From: DATKCJ01 sp035513275
GTDB lineage: Bacteria; Verrucomicrobiota; Verrucomicrobiia; Opitutales; Opitutaceae
Direction: 5' to 3'
Length of the DNA stretch: 9,206 bases
Assembly (NCBI GenBank): GCA_035513275.1
Contig: DATKCJ010000255.1
Location: 1 to 9,206, forward strand
Below the pieces are notes generated by a model. It saw nothing but the letters and a program-made list of their open reading frames with translations, did not search any database and was not told the origin of the DNA. Of the stretch, positions 1-5,276 are shown piece by piece. Every line of letters begins with the position of its first letter. Within the stretch, counting starts at the first letter, position 1. The position numbers and the translations under genes were made by a program.

Positions 1-453
1 GTCCTCCGGGTCCGTCGCGAAGGGCACAATCTTCTCCGGTGCAAATGCAGCAGTCGCCGCGCTGGTGTAGAGCTTGCCGCCGATTGTCGCCTTCACTTTG
101 CAGCGCAGGAAACCTGGCTCCTCCATCGAGCCGCCGTCCAGCTCGAGACCGCCCGTGGGCACGGCCACCGTCTTCCACTCGCCGGGCATCAAGTCCGGGC
201 CGATTGCATAGTCGACGACCGCGCCCTCGATCGGCGTGTTGTCGGCGAGCACGGCCACTCGAAACGTCACCGGCTCGCCCGGCTTGTAGGTCCAGTCGGT
301 GCGGTCCGGCGCCACGATGATCCGCGCGACCGCCACACGGAAATCCGCATGCGGAGGCACGGGTTTTATCGGAAACGCGGATCCTGGCTCATCGCCGAGT
401 GTTGCGGTTGCCGCTGCGAAAGCGGCTGCGAGTGAGATCAAAAGACGGTTCAT
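1..453 (-). CDS. Secreted CE7-like acetyl(xylan) esterase, N-terminal part, cut by window edge
   Basis: The reading frame runs leftward from ATG at 453-451 to the window edge without a stop, giving the first 151 residues. It opens with a signal peptide (MNRLLISLAAAFAAATATLG, cleavage near residue 20). A beta-rich domain follows (PDRTDWTYKPGEPVTFRVAVLADN around residues 50-75, then GFLRCKVKATIGGKLYTSAATAAF). The visible part ends in APEKIVPFATDPED at 138-151. In bacterial acetylxylan esterase/cephalosporin-C deacetylase-like proteins (AXE1 family, CE7), a beta-sandwich of this type precedes a segment like 'PEKI.P....P.DFD.FW', which opens the alpha/beta hydrolase domain; that domain would lie outside the window. 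The expected role is hydrolysis of acetyl esters on plant polysaccharide outside the cytoplasm. No Shine-Dalgarno is visible. A 6-bp hairpin (CGTCGC at 476-481, GCGACG at 488-493) lies in the leader. The catalytic domain is unseen, so the family call is inference from the N-terminus. Confidence 0.62.
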   Translation of the reverse strand, partial: MNRLLISLAAAFAAATATLGDEPGSAFPIKPVPPHADFRVAVARIIVAPDRTDWTYKPGEPVTFRVAVLADNTPIEGAVVDYAIGPDLMPGEWKTVAVPTGGLELDGGSMEEPGFLRCKVKATIGGKLYTSAATAAFAPEKIVPFATDPED

Positions 454-667
454 CTTGAGGATTCGGGTTCGCTGCCGTCGCAAAAGCGCGACGACGCGGG
501 GTTGTTCTTAATGCCTCATTCGAGGATGATGCCGCAAGGGCGAACTCAAGCTCGCGTCGCGTGTCCGTGCTTGGTCATCGCAACGAACTCAGCGAAGATC
601 GCACGCATGAACCTCGACGCGCTGCCCTTTGTTGTCCGTCGTTCCCGGGCTGTGCGCATCCGTGGCT

Positions 668-716
668 GTAGGTGGCGCGCTCGCCGCGCCACGAGCACGG
701 CAAGCGCGCAACCTAC
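668..716. repeat. REP-like inverted repeat
   Basis: The left arm 668-685 (GTAGGTGGCGCGCTCGCC) and the reverse complement of the right arm 699-716 (GTAGGTTGCGCGCTTGCC) match at 16 of 18 positions, separated by 13 nt. An alternative tighter hairpin pairs GTGGCGCG (672-679) with CGCGCCAC (685-692) around a 5-nt loop. The size and structure resemble repetitive extragenic palindromes. Copy number elsewhere in the genome is unknown. Confidence 0.6.
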
Positions 717-750
717 ACAGGGCCGGGCTGCCTTCAAGTTGACTCCGATA

Positions 751-778
751 GGTAGCCCGCGATCTCCGAGCGCGGGTC
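751..778. repeat. REP-like hairpin
   Basis: CCCGCG (756-761) pairs with CGCGGG (771-776) around a 9-nt loop. It is preceded by GGTAG and lies just before the ribosome-binding region of the glycoside hydrolase gene. The TAGCCC that begins the arm is also found in the palindromic element near the tRNA gene (9048-9053), which suggests a related dispersed family. Confidence 0.5.
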
Positions 779-825
779 TGGGGCCTGCACTCGCACAAAG
801 GAGAGGAACTGTTTGGGCATTTCTT

Positions 826-2883
826 TTGCGCACAGTCCCGTGCGCTTTGCTCGCGCTCACATCAGCAGCATTCGCTGCCGGACCGGTCGAGTTTGCCTTC
901 CGCCCGCCGACCTCGGAGGGCAATCCCTTCGCCCGCGAAATCTCGGCGGAGGTCGTGACGCCTTCAGGCAAGACGTTGCGGCTGCCGGCGTTCTACCGCG
1001 GCGACGGCACGTTCGCAATCCGCGCGCGCGCCACGGAGGTTGGTGACTATCGCCTCGGCGCTGTGAGTGAGACCAACGATTCCGGCAAGCCCGCCTCGCT
1101 CGAAGCTCAGCCCGTCGGCAAGGACACCGTCGCCATCACCGCAGGGCAGCCGATGCATCAAGTCGCCGTCGCTCCGAAGGTTAGCCCGCCGAAATTCGTT
1201 CTCAGCGACGGTGAAGCGTTCCATCCGATCGGCGCGAACCTCGCATGGCCGCGCGAAGGTGCGCCCGCGCCTTACTACAAGCGCTCCCTGAAGAAGTGGC
1301 GCGATGAGAATCTCAACTGGATGCGCATCTGGATGTCGCACTGGGGCGGTCTCAATCTCGATTGGCTCGCGAAGGAGCACGGCCGTTCGCCTGGGATCGG
1401 TGCGCTCGACAATTCCGTCGCATCATCTTGGGACGAGATCGTCGCCGATGCGGAGGACGCGGGCGTCTACTTCCAGTGGGTCCTACAGCATCACGGCCAA
1501 TACAGCTCGCGGGTGAACTCCAACTGGGACGAGAACCCGTGGAACAAGGCCAACCCTGGCGGTTTTCTCGAGAAGCCTGCCGACTTCTTCACGGATCCCA
1601 AGGCGATCGAACTCACAAAGCAGAAGTATCGCTACATCGTCGCGCGCTGGGGCTACTCGCCTGCGATCATGGCTTGGGAACTCTTCAACGAGGTTCACTG
1701 GGCCGATCCCATTAACATCGATAAGAACGACGCGACGGTCGCTGCGTGGCACTCGACGATGGCGGCGGCGATCCGGGAGTTCGATGCCTACGACCACCTG
1801 ATCACGACGAGCACGGAGAATCTCGGAAGTTCGATCTACCGAGAAATGGATTACTTCCAGCCACACCTCTACCCCTCGAACATCCTTGCGGCGGTGCGCA
1901 CATTCGAGCCCGAACCTTCCGCGCTCGATCGTCCCGTCTTCTATGGCGAAGTTGGCGACGACCACCAGGCATTGAGCGACGCGCAGAAGAAGTCCGGCGT
2001 GTCGATCGTGACGCCCATCTGGGCAAGCCTGATGGGCAGCGGCCGCTACGCCTCGCAACCCTGGCTCGGTTGGGACCTGCTCGAACGCGACCGCCTCGGT
2101 GAACTCGGCGCTGTCGCTCATTTCGCGCACGCGACGCGAATCGGCACGCGGGAGAACCTCGAGCCATTCTCGGCCATCGTCGAATCCAATGCCAAAGTGC
2201 CGCTCGTGCTCGACGGAGGCCAGGCGTGGCAGCGCCATCCCGCGCCGTCGTTTGAACTTCCGCTCGATGGCACGATGCCGCTCGAACTCGCCTATGTGCC
2301 GCGCAACTACCTGACACGCGATTCGCACAAGCTCGAGAGCTTCCCGGCACGCGGCACCTACACGATCGACGCACCGCGCGACCTCGCGATGCGAGCGACC
2401 ATCACCGCAGTCGGCGCAAACGGCGGCGGCTCGCTTCGGATTTCGGGCAATGGAAGAACGCTCGCCGAACGCTCGTGGCAAGCCGGCGACAAGTTTCCCG
2501 ACGAGATCGCGTTCAACGTGCCTGCAGGACGGCAGACACTCGTCGTCGAGAATTCTGCCAACACCGACTGGGTCGAGGTGTTGAAGATCGATCTCGGCGT
2601 CGAGACTTCCGCGCTCGCATCAGTCGGCAAGCGGGGCGAGAGCTTCATCGCGTGCTGGCTCTGGAATCGGGAAGGTGTGTTCACCATCGACGCTCCGGAG
2701 CCGGTCGAAGGCACGCTTGTGATCGACGACGTCGCGGCAGGCACATGGAGCGTTACGTGGTGGGACACATTTCACGGCAAACCCGCGCCCCCATCTACGA
2801 TCGAACATGCCGGGGGCAAACTCCGTCTCCCTACGCCACCGATCTCGCGGCACAGCGCGGTTGTCATCGAGCGTCTCGAATGA
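826..2883 (+). CDS. Secreted DUF5060/GH5-like glycoside hydrolase
   Basis: This is a probable exported polysaccharide hydrolase. With TTG 826 as start (685 aa), the product begins with a clean signal peptide (MRTVPCALLALTSAAFA, then AGPVEFAF). No in-frame ATG lies between 607 and the signal peptide, and GGAGAGG at 800-806 precedes the TTG at rather long spacing. Residues about 20-95 match the DUF5060 N-terminal domain (EISAEVVTPSGKTLRLPAFY, GDGTFAIRARATEVGDYRL). Residues about 122-400 form a (beta/alpha)8 barrel of the GH5/clan GH-A type, with WELFNEV placing the acid/base at Glu289 and FYGEVGDD placing a nucleophile candidate at Glu375. A beta-sandwich, possibly carbohydrate-binding, lies at about 509-592, and a small C-terminal beta domain with WSVTWWDTFHGK lies near the end. 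It diverges from the CE7-like esterase. The exact substrate cannot be read from the sequence; cellulose, mannan and xylan backbones are all possible. The start codon is uncertain, the family call is firm. Confidence 0.85.
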   Translation: MRTVPCALLALTSAAFAAGPVEFAFRPPTSEGNPFAREISAEVVTPSGKTLRLPAFYRGDGTFAIRARATEVGDYRLGAVSETNDSGKPASLEAQPVGKDTVAITAGQPMHQVAVAPKVSPPKFVLSDGEAFHPIGANLAWPREGAPAPYYKRSLKKWRDENLNWMRIWMSHWGGLNLDWLAKEHGRSPGIGALDNSVASSWDEIVADAEDAGVYFQWVLQHHGQYSSRVNSNWDENPWNKANPGGFLEKPADFFTDPKAIELTKQKYRYIVARWGYSPAIMAWELFNEVHWADPINIDKNDATVAAWHSTMAAAIREFDAYDHLITTSTENLGSSIYREMDYFQPHLYPSNILAAVRTFEPEPSALDRPVFYGEVGDDHQALSDAQKKSGVSIVTPIWASLMGSGRYASQPWLGWDLLERDRLGELGAVAHFAHATRIGTRENLEPFSAIVESNAKVPLVLDGGQAWQRHPAPSFELPLDGTMPLELAYVPRNYLTRDSHKLESFPARGTYTIDAPRDLAMRATITAVGANGGGSLRISGNGRTLAERSWQAGDKFPDEIAFNVPAGRQTLVVENSANTDWVEVLKIDLGVETSALASVGKRGESFIACWLWNREGVFTIDAPEPVEGTLVIDDVAAGTWSVTWWDTFHGKPAPPSTIEHAGGKLRLPTPPISRHSAVVIERLE

Positions 2884-2892
2884 ACCGCTGGG

Positions 2893-2923
2893 TCACCACG
2901 AAATACACGAAACACACGAAATC
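2893..2923 (+). repeat. Tandem array A (CACGAAA units)
   Basis: Three 9-bp units lie head to tail (CACGAAATA, CACGAAACA, CACGAAATC at 2897-2923), preceded by TCAC. The segment 2893-2921 is the inverted counterpart of 3157-3185, with 27 of 29 positions matching. Confidence 0.85.
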
Positions 2924-2924
2924 G

Positions 2925-2980
2925 TTGAGCCACAGATTGAGGATGTCGCTTCGCTCGGAACACAGATGAGCACAGATCCA
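2925..2980 (+). repeat. Tandem array B (CACAGAT units), interrupted
   Basis: There are three 10-bp CACAGAT units at 2931, 2961 and 2971. The first is separated from the others by an unrelated 22-nt segment (2939-2960) that is absent from the inverted partner array at 3325-3357. TTGAGCCACAGATT (2925-2938) is perfectly complementary to 3344-3357. Confidence 0.85.
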
Positions 2981-2988
2981 ATCTCCGT

Positions 2989-3008
2989 CATCCGCGTCCA
3001 TCCGTGGA
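2989..3008 (+). repeat. Tandem pair C (CATCCG units)
   Basis: Two 10-bp units, CATCCGCGTC and CATCCGTGGA, lie head to tail. A second copy of the pair, in the same orientation, is at 3213-3230. Confidence 0.7.
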
Positions 3009-3043
3009 ATGCGCAGGGCCTCATAAGGAATTCGAACTCTTGT

Positions 3044-3081
3044 CACAGAGAACACGGAGGTGACACAGAGTTCACAGATTA
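3044..3081 (+). repeat. Tandem array D (CACAGAG units)
   Basis: Four degenerate 9-11 bp units are present (CACAGAGAA, CACGGAGGTGA, CACAGAGTT, CACAGATTA). The stretch 3064-3079 is the inverted partner of 3113-3128 with 14 of 16 positions matching, so a local fold-back with a 33-nt loop is possible. Confidence 0.75.
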
Positions 3082-3112
3082 CCAAAAGCCGCTCCGTGCC
3101 ATCGGTTCGACT

Positions 3113-3130
3113 CTCTGTGCACTCTGTGCC
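3113..3130 (-). repeat. Tandem array D' (CTCTGTG units)
   Basis: Two 9-bp units, CTCTGTGCA and CTCTGTGCC, form the complement of array D in inverted orientation. Confidence 0.75.
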
Positions 3131-3156
3131 TAAGCTACCGATGCCTCGCCTTCTTC

Positions 3157-3185
3157 TTTCGTTTGTTTCGTGTTTTTCGTGGTGA
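3157..3185 (-). repeat. Tandem array A' (TTTCGTG units)
   Basis: Three 9-bp units (TTTCGTTTG, TTTCGTGTT, TTTCGTGGT) are followed by GA. The reverse complement matches array A at 27 of 29 positions. A single further copy, TTTCGTGGTGAC at 3297-3308, is complementary to 2892-2903. Confidence 0.8.
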
Positions 3186-3212
3186 AACCTCCGGCTCCGG
3201 TCCATCACTGCC

Positions 3213-3230
3213 CATCCGAGCAATCCGTGG
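3213..3230 (+). repeat. Second tandem pair C (CATCCG units)
   Basis: CATCCGAGCA is followed by ATCCGTGG and then TCAAAATTCTG. It repeats the pair at 2989-3008 in direct orientation, unlike the inverted A, B and D pairs. Confidence 0.65.
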
Positions 3231-3267
3231 TCAAAATTCTGATGCCTTGCCCTTCCGTTTCGTGCGC

Positions 3268-3292
3268 ACCCTCCGTAGCTTCAGCGGAGGTT
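3268..3292. repeat. REP-like hairpin (CCTCCG...CGGAGG)
   Basis: CCTCCG (3270-3275) pairs with CGGAGG (3285-3290) around the loop TAGCTTCAG. Its first ten bases (CCTCCGTAGC) differ at one position from the start of the element at 9042 (CCTCCATAGC), and both end in CGGAGG. It sits inside the short-unit repeat region, so two repeat classes are stacked here. Confidence 0.7.
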
Positions 3293-3324
3293 GGGTTTTC
3301 GTGGTGACTCCTCTGACTCAGATT

Positions 3325-3357
3325 GATCTGTGCCCATCTGTGTAATCTGTGGCTCAA
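3325..3357 (-). repeat. Tandem array B' (ATCTGTG units)
   Basis: Three units are present (ATCTGTGCCC, ATCTGTGTA, ATCTGTGGC). Positions 3325-3342 match the complement of 2961-2978 at 17 of 18 bases, and 3344-3357 match the complement of 2925-2938 perfectly. The array ends 11 nt before the esterase start codon, so it probably forms part of that gene's leader or promoter. Confidence 0.85.
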
Positions 3358-3368
3358 GACTTTCTTCT

Positions 3369-4010
3369 ATGAAAATCTCCCCTGAATCCCGCGTGGTGAT
3401 CATCGGCGACTCGATCACCGATTGTGGTCGCACGCGCGACGCGGCCGACGACTCGCCTGAAGCGCTCGGCAACGGCTATGTCGCGATCGCGAACGCGCTC
3501 GTCGCCGTCGAGGGGGCCGCCCGGAAGATTGTCATGATCAACCGCGGCGTCGGCGGAGACACAATCCGCGACCTCGAGGCGCGGTGGGACCGGGACGTGA
3601 TCGCGCTCCGTCCCGACTGGCTCGTCGTGATGATCGGCGTCAACGACGTGTGGCGCGAGTTCGACGAGCGGGCATCGATGCGGGCACTCGCCGTGTCGCC
3701 GTCGGAGTATGAAAGGATCTACGACGCCTTGCTCACGCGCGCGCGCCCGCACCTTCGCGGACTCGTGCTGCTTTCGCCGTTTCACGTGCAGCCGGACCGC
3801 ACTCACCCGATGCGCACGAAGGTTGACGTCTTCGGCGCGATCGTGAAGCGCCTCGCCGCGCGTCACGGCGCCTTCTTCGTGGACACCCAGGCCGCGTTCG
3901 ACTGGATGCTCTTCCACGTAGGCGTCACCCAACTCGCGCCCGACCACGTCCACCCCACCCTCCTCGGCCACACAGTCATCGCCAACGCACTGCTGACGGC
4001 GTTGCGGTAG
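3369..4010 (+). CDS. SGNH hydrolase, Axe2-like acetylxylan esterase
   Basis: This 213-residue enzyme probably removes acetyl groups from xylo-oligosaccharides in the cytoplasm; no signal peptide is present. All SGNH blocks are visible: IGDSITDCGR with nucleophile Ser15, NRGVGGDT (58-65) with the oxyanion glycine, MIGVNDVWREFD with Asn92, and PDHVHP with Asp192 and His195. These positions and the flanking segments (GDSITDCGR, LEARWDRDVIALRPDW, FFVDTQAAFD) closely parallel what I remember of the Geobacillus Axe2 serine acetylxylan esterase, whose triad is Ser15/Asp191/His194. ATG 3369 is chosen because the protein begins just before the first strand. An upstream in-frame GTG at 3330 would translate repeat DNA. 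No Shine-Dalgarno is seen. With the CE7-like esterase and GH5-like hydrolase to the left, it suggests acetylated hemicellulose use. Activity on other acetylated sugars is possible. Confidence 0.82.
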   Translation: MKISPESRVVIIGDSITDCGRTRDAADDSPEALGNGYVAIANALVAVEGAARKIVMINRGVGGDTIRDLEARWDRDVIALRPDWLVVMIGVNDVWREFDERASMRALAVSPSEYERIYDALLTRARPHLRGLVLLSPFHVQPDRTHPMRTKVDVFGAIVKRLAARHGAFFVDTQAAFDWMLFHVGVTQLAPDHVHPTLLGHTVIANALLTALR

Positions 4011-4071
4011 TCTGGCGGCTGCGCGAAAGCCTACTTGCGGCTTCCGCGGTTCGGAGCCAACGTTTCCCCCC

Positions 4072-4287
4072 ATGAGCATTGCCGAACTCCGCAAGCTGCC
4101 AGCCGCCGAGAAGCTGAAGATCATCGAGGCCCTCTGGAGCGACCTTGCAGCGGATGAGGGCAATTTCGCAAGCCCGGCGTGGCACGTGGAGGAATTGCGC
4201 AAAACCGAAGCCGAGCTCGCAGCCGGCCAGATGGAATCCCTCGACTGGGAAGAGGCGAAGAAGAAGCTCCGGAAGCAGTTTGAATGA
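4072..4287 (+). CDS. Type II antitoxin, TIGR02574 addiction module family
   Basis: This is a 71-residue acidic/basic helical protein (MSIAELRKLPAAEKLKIIEALWSDL at the start, LDWEEAKKKLRKQFE at the end). It has the layout of the 'putative addiction module component' family TIGR02574: an N-terminal LPAAEKLKIIEALW helix, an acidic linker, and a C-terminal WEEAKKKLR helix that would wrap the toxin. It should neutralise the toxin encoded immediately downstream and, as in related systems, probably represses the operon. The stop codon overlaps the toxin start in the tetranucleotide ATGA at 4284-4287, so translation is likely coupled. No Shine-Dalgarno precedes the ATG, which follows a run of C residues. 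The 61-bp gap from the esterase could carry its own promoter, but none is obvious. Confidence 0.83.
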   Translation: MSIAELRKLPAAEKLKIIEALWSDLAADEGNFASPAWHVEELRKTEAELAAGQMESLDWEEAKKKLRKQFE

Positions 4288-4583
4288 AAGTTCGGATTCT
4301 GCGGGCGGCTTATGATGACCTGGCAGCGGGCCGGCGCTTCTATGACCGACAGCAATTGGGCGTCGGCTCCTACTTCTTCGACAGCGTCTTCTCTGAGATC
4401 GACTCCCTCGCTCTTTACGCGGGTGTCCATCGGGTTGTCCATGGCTACCATCGGATGCTCGCCCGTCGGTTTCCCTATGCGGTCTACTATCGCGTGACCG
4501 GCGACGAAGCGGTCGTGCATCGGGTCCTCGATTGCCGGCGTGATCCGAAGTGGACTCAAGAGTCACTCGAGACATCCGGATGA
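4284..4583 (+). CDS. RelE/ParE family toxin
   Basis: This 99-residue protein is the partner of the preceding antitoxin. It shows the ParE/RelE plasmid-stabilisation fold signature: AAYDDLAAGRRFYDRQQLGVGSYFFDSVFSEIDSL for the two N-terminal helices, HRMLARRFPYAVYYRV (about residues 55-70) for the central strands, and VVHRVLDCRRDPKW for the last strand. RelE members cleave ribosome-bound mRNA and ParE members poison gyrase. The sequence alone does not decide which applies; the RFPYAVYYRV pattern is common in ParE-like members paired with TIGR02574 antitoxins. The start overlaps the antitoxin stop by 4 nt. A hairpin directly after the stop may end the operon. The pair stands alone on the chromosome with no other mobile genes visible. 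Confidence 0.83.
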   Translation: MKVRILRAAYDDLAAGRRFYDRQQLGVGSYFFDSVFSEIDSLALYAGVHRVVHGYHRMLARRFPYAVYYRVTGDEAVVHRVLDCRRDPKWTQESLETSG

Positions 4584-4603
4584 CGTGTGCGCCTTCGCAC
4601 ATG
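4584..4603 (+). terminator. Hairpin after toxin gene, possible terminator
   Basis: CGTGTGCG (4584-4591) pairs with CGCACATG (4596-4603) around CCTT, an 8-bp stem with one G-T pair. It begins right after the toxin stop codon. There is no T-tract, so classical intrinsic termination is unproven. Confidence 0.4.
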
Positions 4604-4647
4604 TGGGCGCCCAACTCGCGCCCGCGCCCGGGCGACCGTTCACTCCA

Positions 4648-4670
4648 CGGGCTTGCGCGGCAAGAAGCCC
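4648..4670 (+). promoter_or_regulatory. Stem-loop in ferritin leader
   Basis: CTTGC (4652-4656) and GCAAG (4660-4664) form a 5-bp stem with a 3-nt loop. Flanking GGG and CCC extend it with a one-base bulge. It lies 17 nt before the ferritin ATG. It may affect translation, or it may be incidental in GC-rich DNA. Confidence 0.25.
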
Positions 4671-4686
4671 TTGCTAACTTCCCACC

Positions 4687-5205
4687 ATGAGCGCACCCCA
4701 TCCCGAAGTCATCGCGCTGCTCGAGAAGCAGCTCACACACGAGTTGCATGCCGCGCAGTCCTACCTTGCGCTCGCCTATTGGTGCGATGTCGAGCACTGG
4801 AGCGGCTACTCGCGATTCTTCCTCAAGCAGTCGGGTGAGGAGCGGGAGCACGCGGCACGTTTCCTCAAGCACCTCGCGGACCGCGACATCGTTCCGAAGA
4901 TGGGTGCGCTCGAGGCGCCGAAGTGCGACTACAAGGACCTCGAGGAATGCGCTCGCGTCGTCTACGAACTCGAGCGCGCGAACACGCGCGGGATCCATGA
5001 GTGCTATGCGGGTGCCGTCCAGCACGGCGACCTGCCTGCGCAGGTGATGCTCCACTGGTTCATCAACGAGCAGGTCGAGGAGGAGGCGTGGTCCGACAAG
5101 CTGCTCACCAAGACCCGCCGCGCCGCATGCTCGGGCGCCCTGCAATATCTCGACCGCCACCTCGAGAAGGAACTCGCCGGAGAAGATTCCGAGGCGGAAT
5201 CCTGA
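4687..5205 (+). CDS. ftnA: Bacterial non-haem ferritin
   Basis: This 172-residue protein is an iron-storage ferritin that oxidises Fe(II) at a di-iron site and stores ferric mineral in a 24-subunit cytoplasmic shell. Every ligand known from E. coli FtnA is present with a constant offset of two residues: Glu19, Glu52, His55, Glu96 and Gln129 for the A and B sites, and Glu51, Glu128, Glu131 and Glu132 around the B/C sites. The conserved Tyr26 and Trp124 are also kept. Motifs are LTHELHAAQSYLALAYW, SGEEREHAARFLKHL, ELERANTRGIHE and FINEQVEEEAWSDKLL. The length matches the family. The C-terminus is acidic (GEDSEAES). No Fur box or Shine-Dalgarno was recognised; a short stem-loop lies just before the start. 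The gene is probably monocistronic, with a 71-bp gap before the next gene. The symbol is by homology only. Confidence 0.93.
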   Translation: MSAPHPEVIALLEKQLTHELHAAQSYLALAYWCDVEHWSGYSRFFLKQSGEEREHAARFLKHLADRDIVPKMGALEAPKCDYKDLEECARVVYELERANTRGIHECYAGAVQHGDLPAQVMLHWFINEQVEEEAWSDKLLTKTRRAACSGALQYLDRHLEKELAGEDSEAES

Positions 5206-5276
5206 GTAGCGTCTATCAGCCTGGATTAGCGGTTGGTCATTCTGCGCATTCCCTGTCCCGGCATCGGCAAAACCCC

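Larger units (their letters stand above)
454..825. other. Divergent intergenic region with palindromic elements
   Basis: This 370-bp stretch separates the leftward esterase from the rightward glycoside hydrolase. One frame stays open through it (from TTG 502 or ATG 607), but its translation is arginine-, alanine- and proline-rich, has no recognisable domain, and crosses two strong palindromes, so I treat it as noncoding. Promoters for both genes should lie here, but I could not identify convincing -35/-10 boxes. The visible structure is the inverted repeat at 668-716, the hairpin at 756-776 and a purine-rich GGAGAGG at 800-806. Confidence 0.5.
2893..3357. repeat. Composite intergenic repeat region of 9-10 bp units in inverted pairs
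   Basis: The 485-bp gap between the glycoside hydrolase and the SGNH esterase holds no credible gene and is almost filled by short degenerate tandem units. The order is A (CACGAAA, 3 units), B (CACAGAT, 3), C (CATCCG, 2), D (CACAGAG, 4), then complements D', A', a second C in the same orientation, a REP hairpin, a single A' unit, and B'. A/A' match inversely at 27 of 29 positions. B/B' share a perfect 14-bp and a 17-of-18-bp inverted match. Repeats of this kind recur in many Verrucomicrobiota and related genomes (from memory); I know no established function. All six frames give low-complexity peptides here (TKYTKHTK, RVFRG, ICVICG), typical of spurious gene calls. Confidence 0.85.

Noticed and set aside
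1483..2481. 332-codon open frame antisense to the glycoside hydrolase
   Set aside because: It is a shadow of the GC-rich coding strand; the + strand protein has clear domains and catalytic residues, while the antisense translation has none.
2807..3345. Small open frames inside the repeat region on both strands
   Set aside because: They translate repeat units into low-complexity peptides such as TKYTKHTK, FRVFRG and ICVICG, in every frame, with no domain or ribosome-binding support.
2893..3357. CRISPR-like array
   Set aside because: The units are only 9-10 bp, degenerate and head to tail with no regular spacers, and no cas genes are in the window.
3330..3368. Upstream GTG start for the SGNH esterase
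   Set aside because: It would add 13 residues encoded by repeat array B'; ATG 3369 fits the family's N-terminus and the triad numbering.
4648..4670. Iron-responsive element before ferritin
   Set aside because: The loop is 3 nt and lacks the CAGUGN loop and bulged C; IRE control is a mainly eukaryotic mechanism.
3354..5160. Two roughly 400-codon antisense frames (3354-4559 and 3976-5160)
   Set aside because: They cross several well-supported + strand genes (SGNH esterase, toxin-antitoxin, ferritin) and have arginine-rich translations without motifs.
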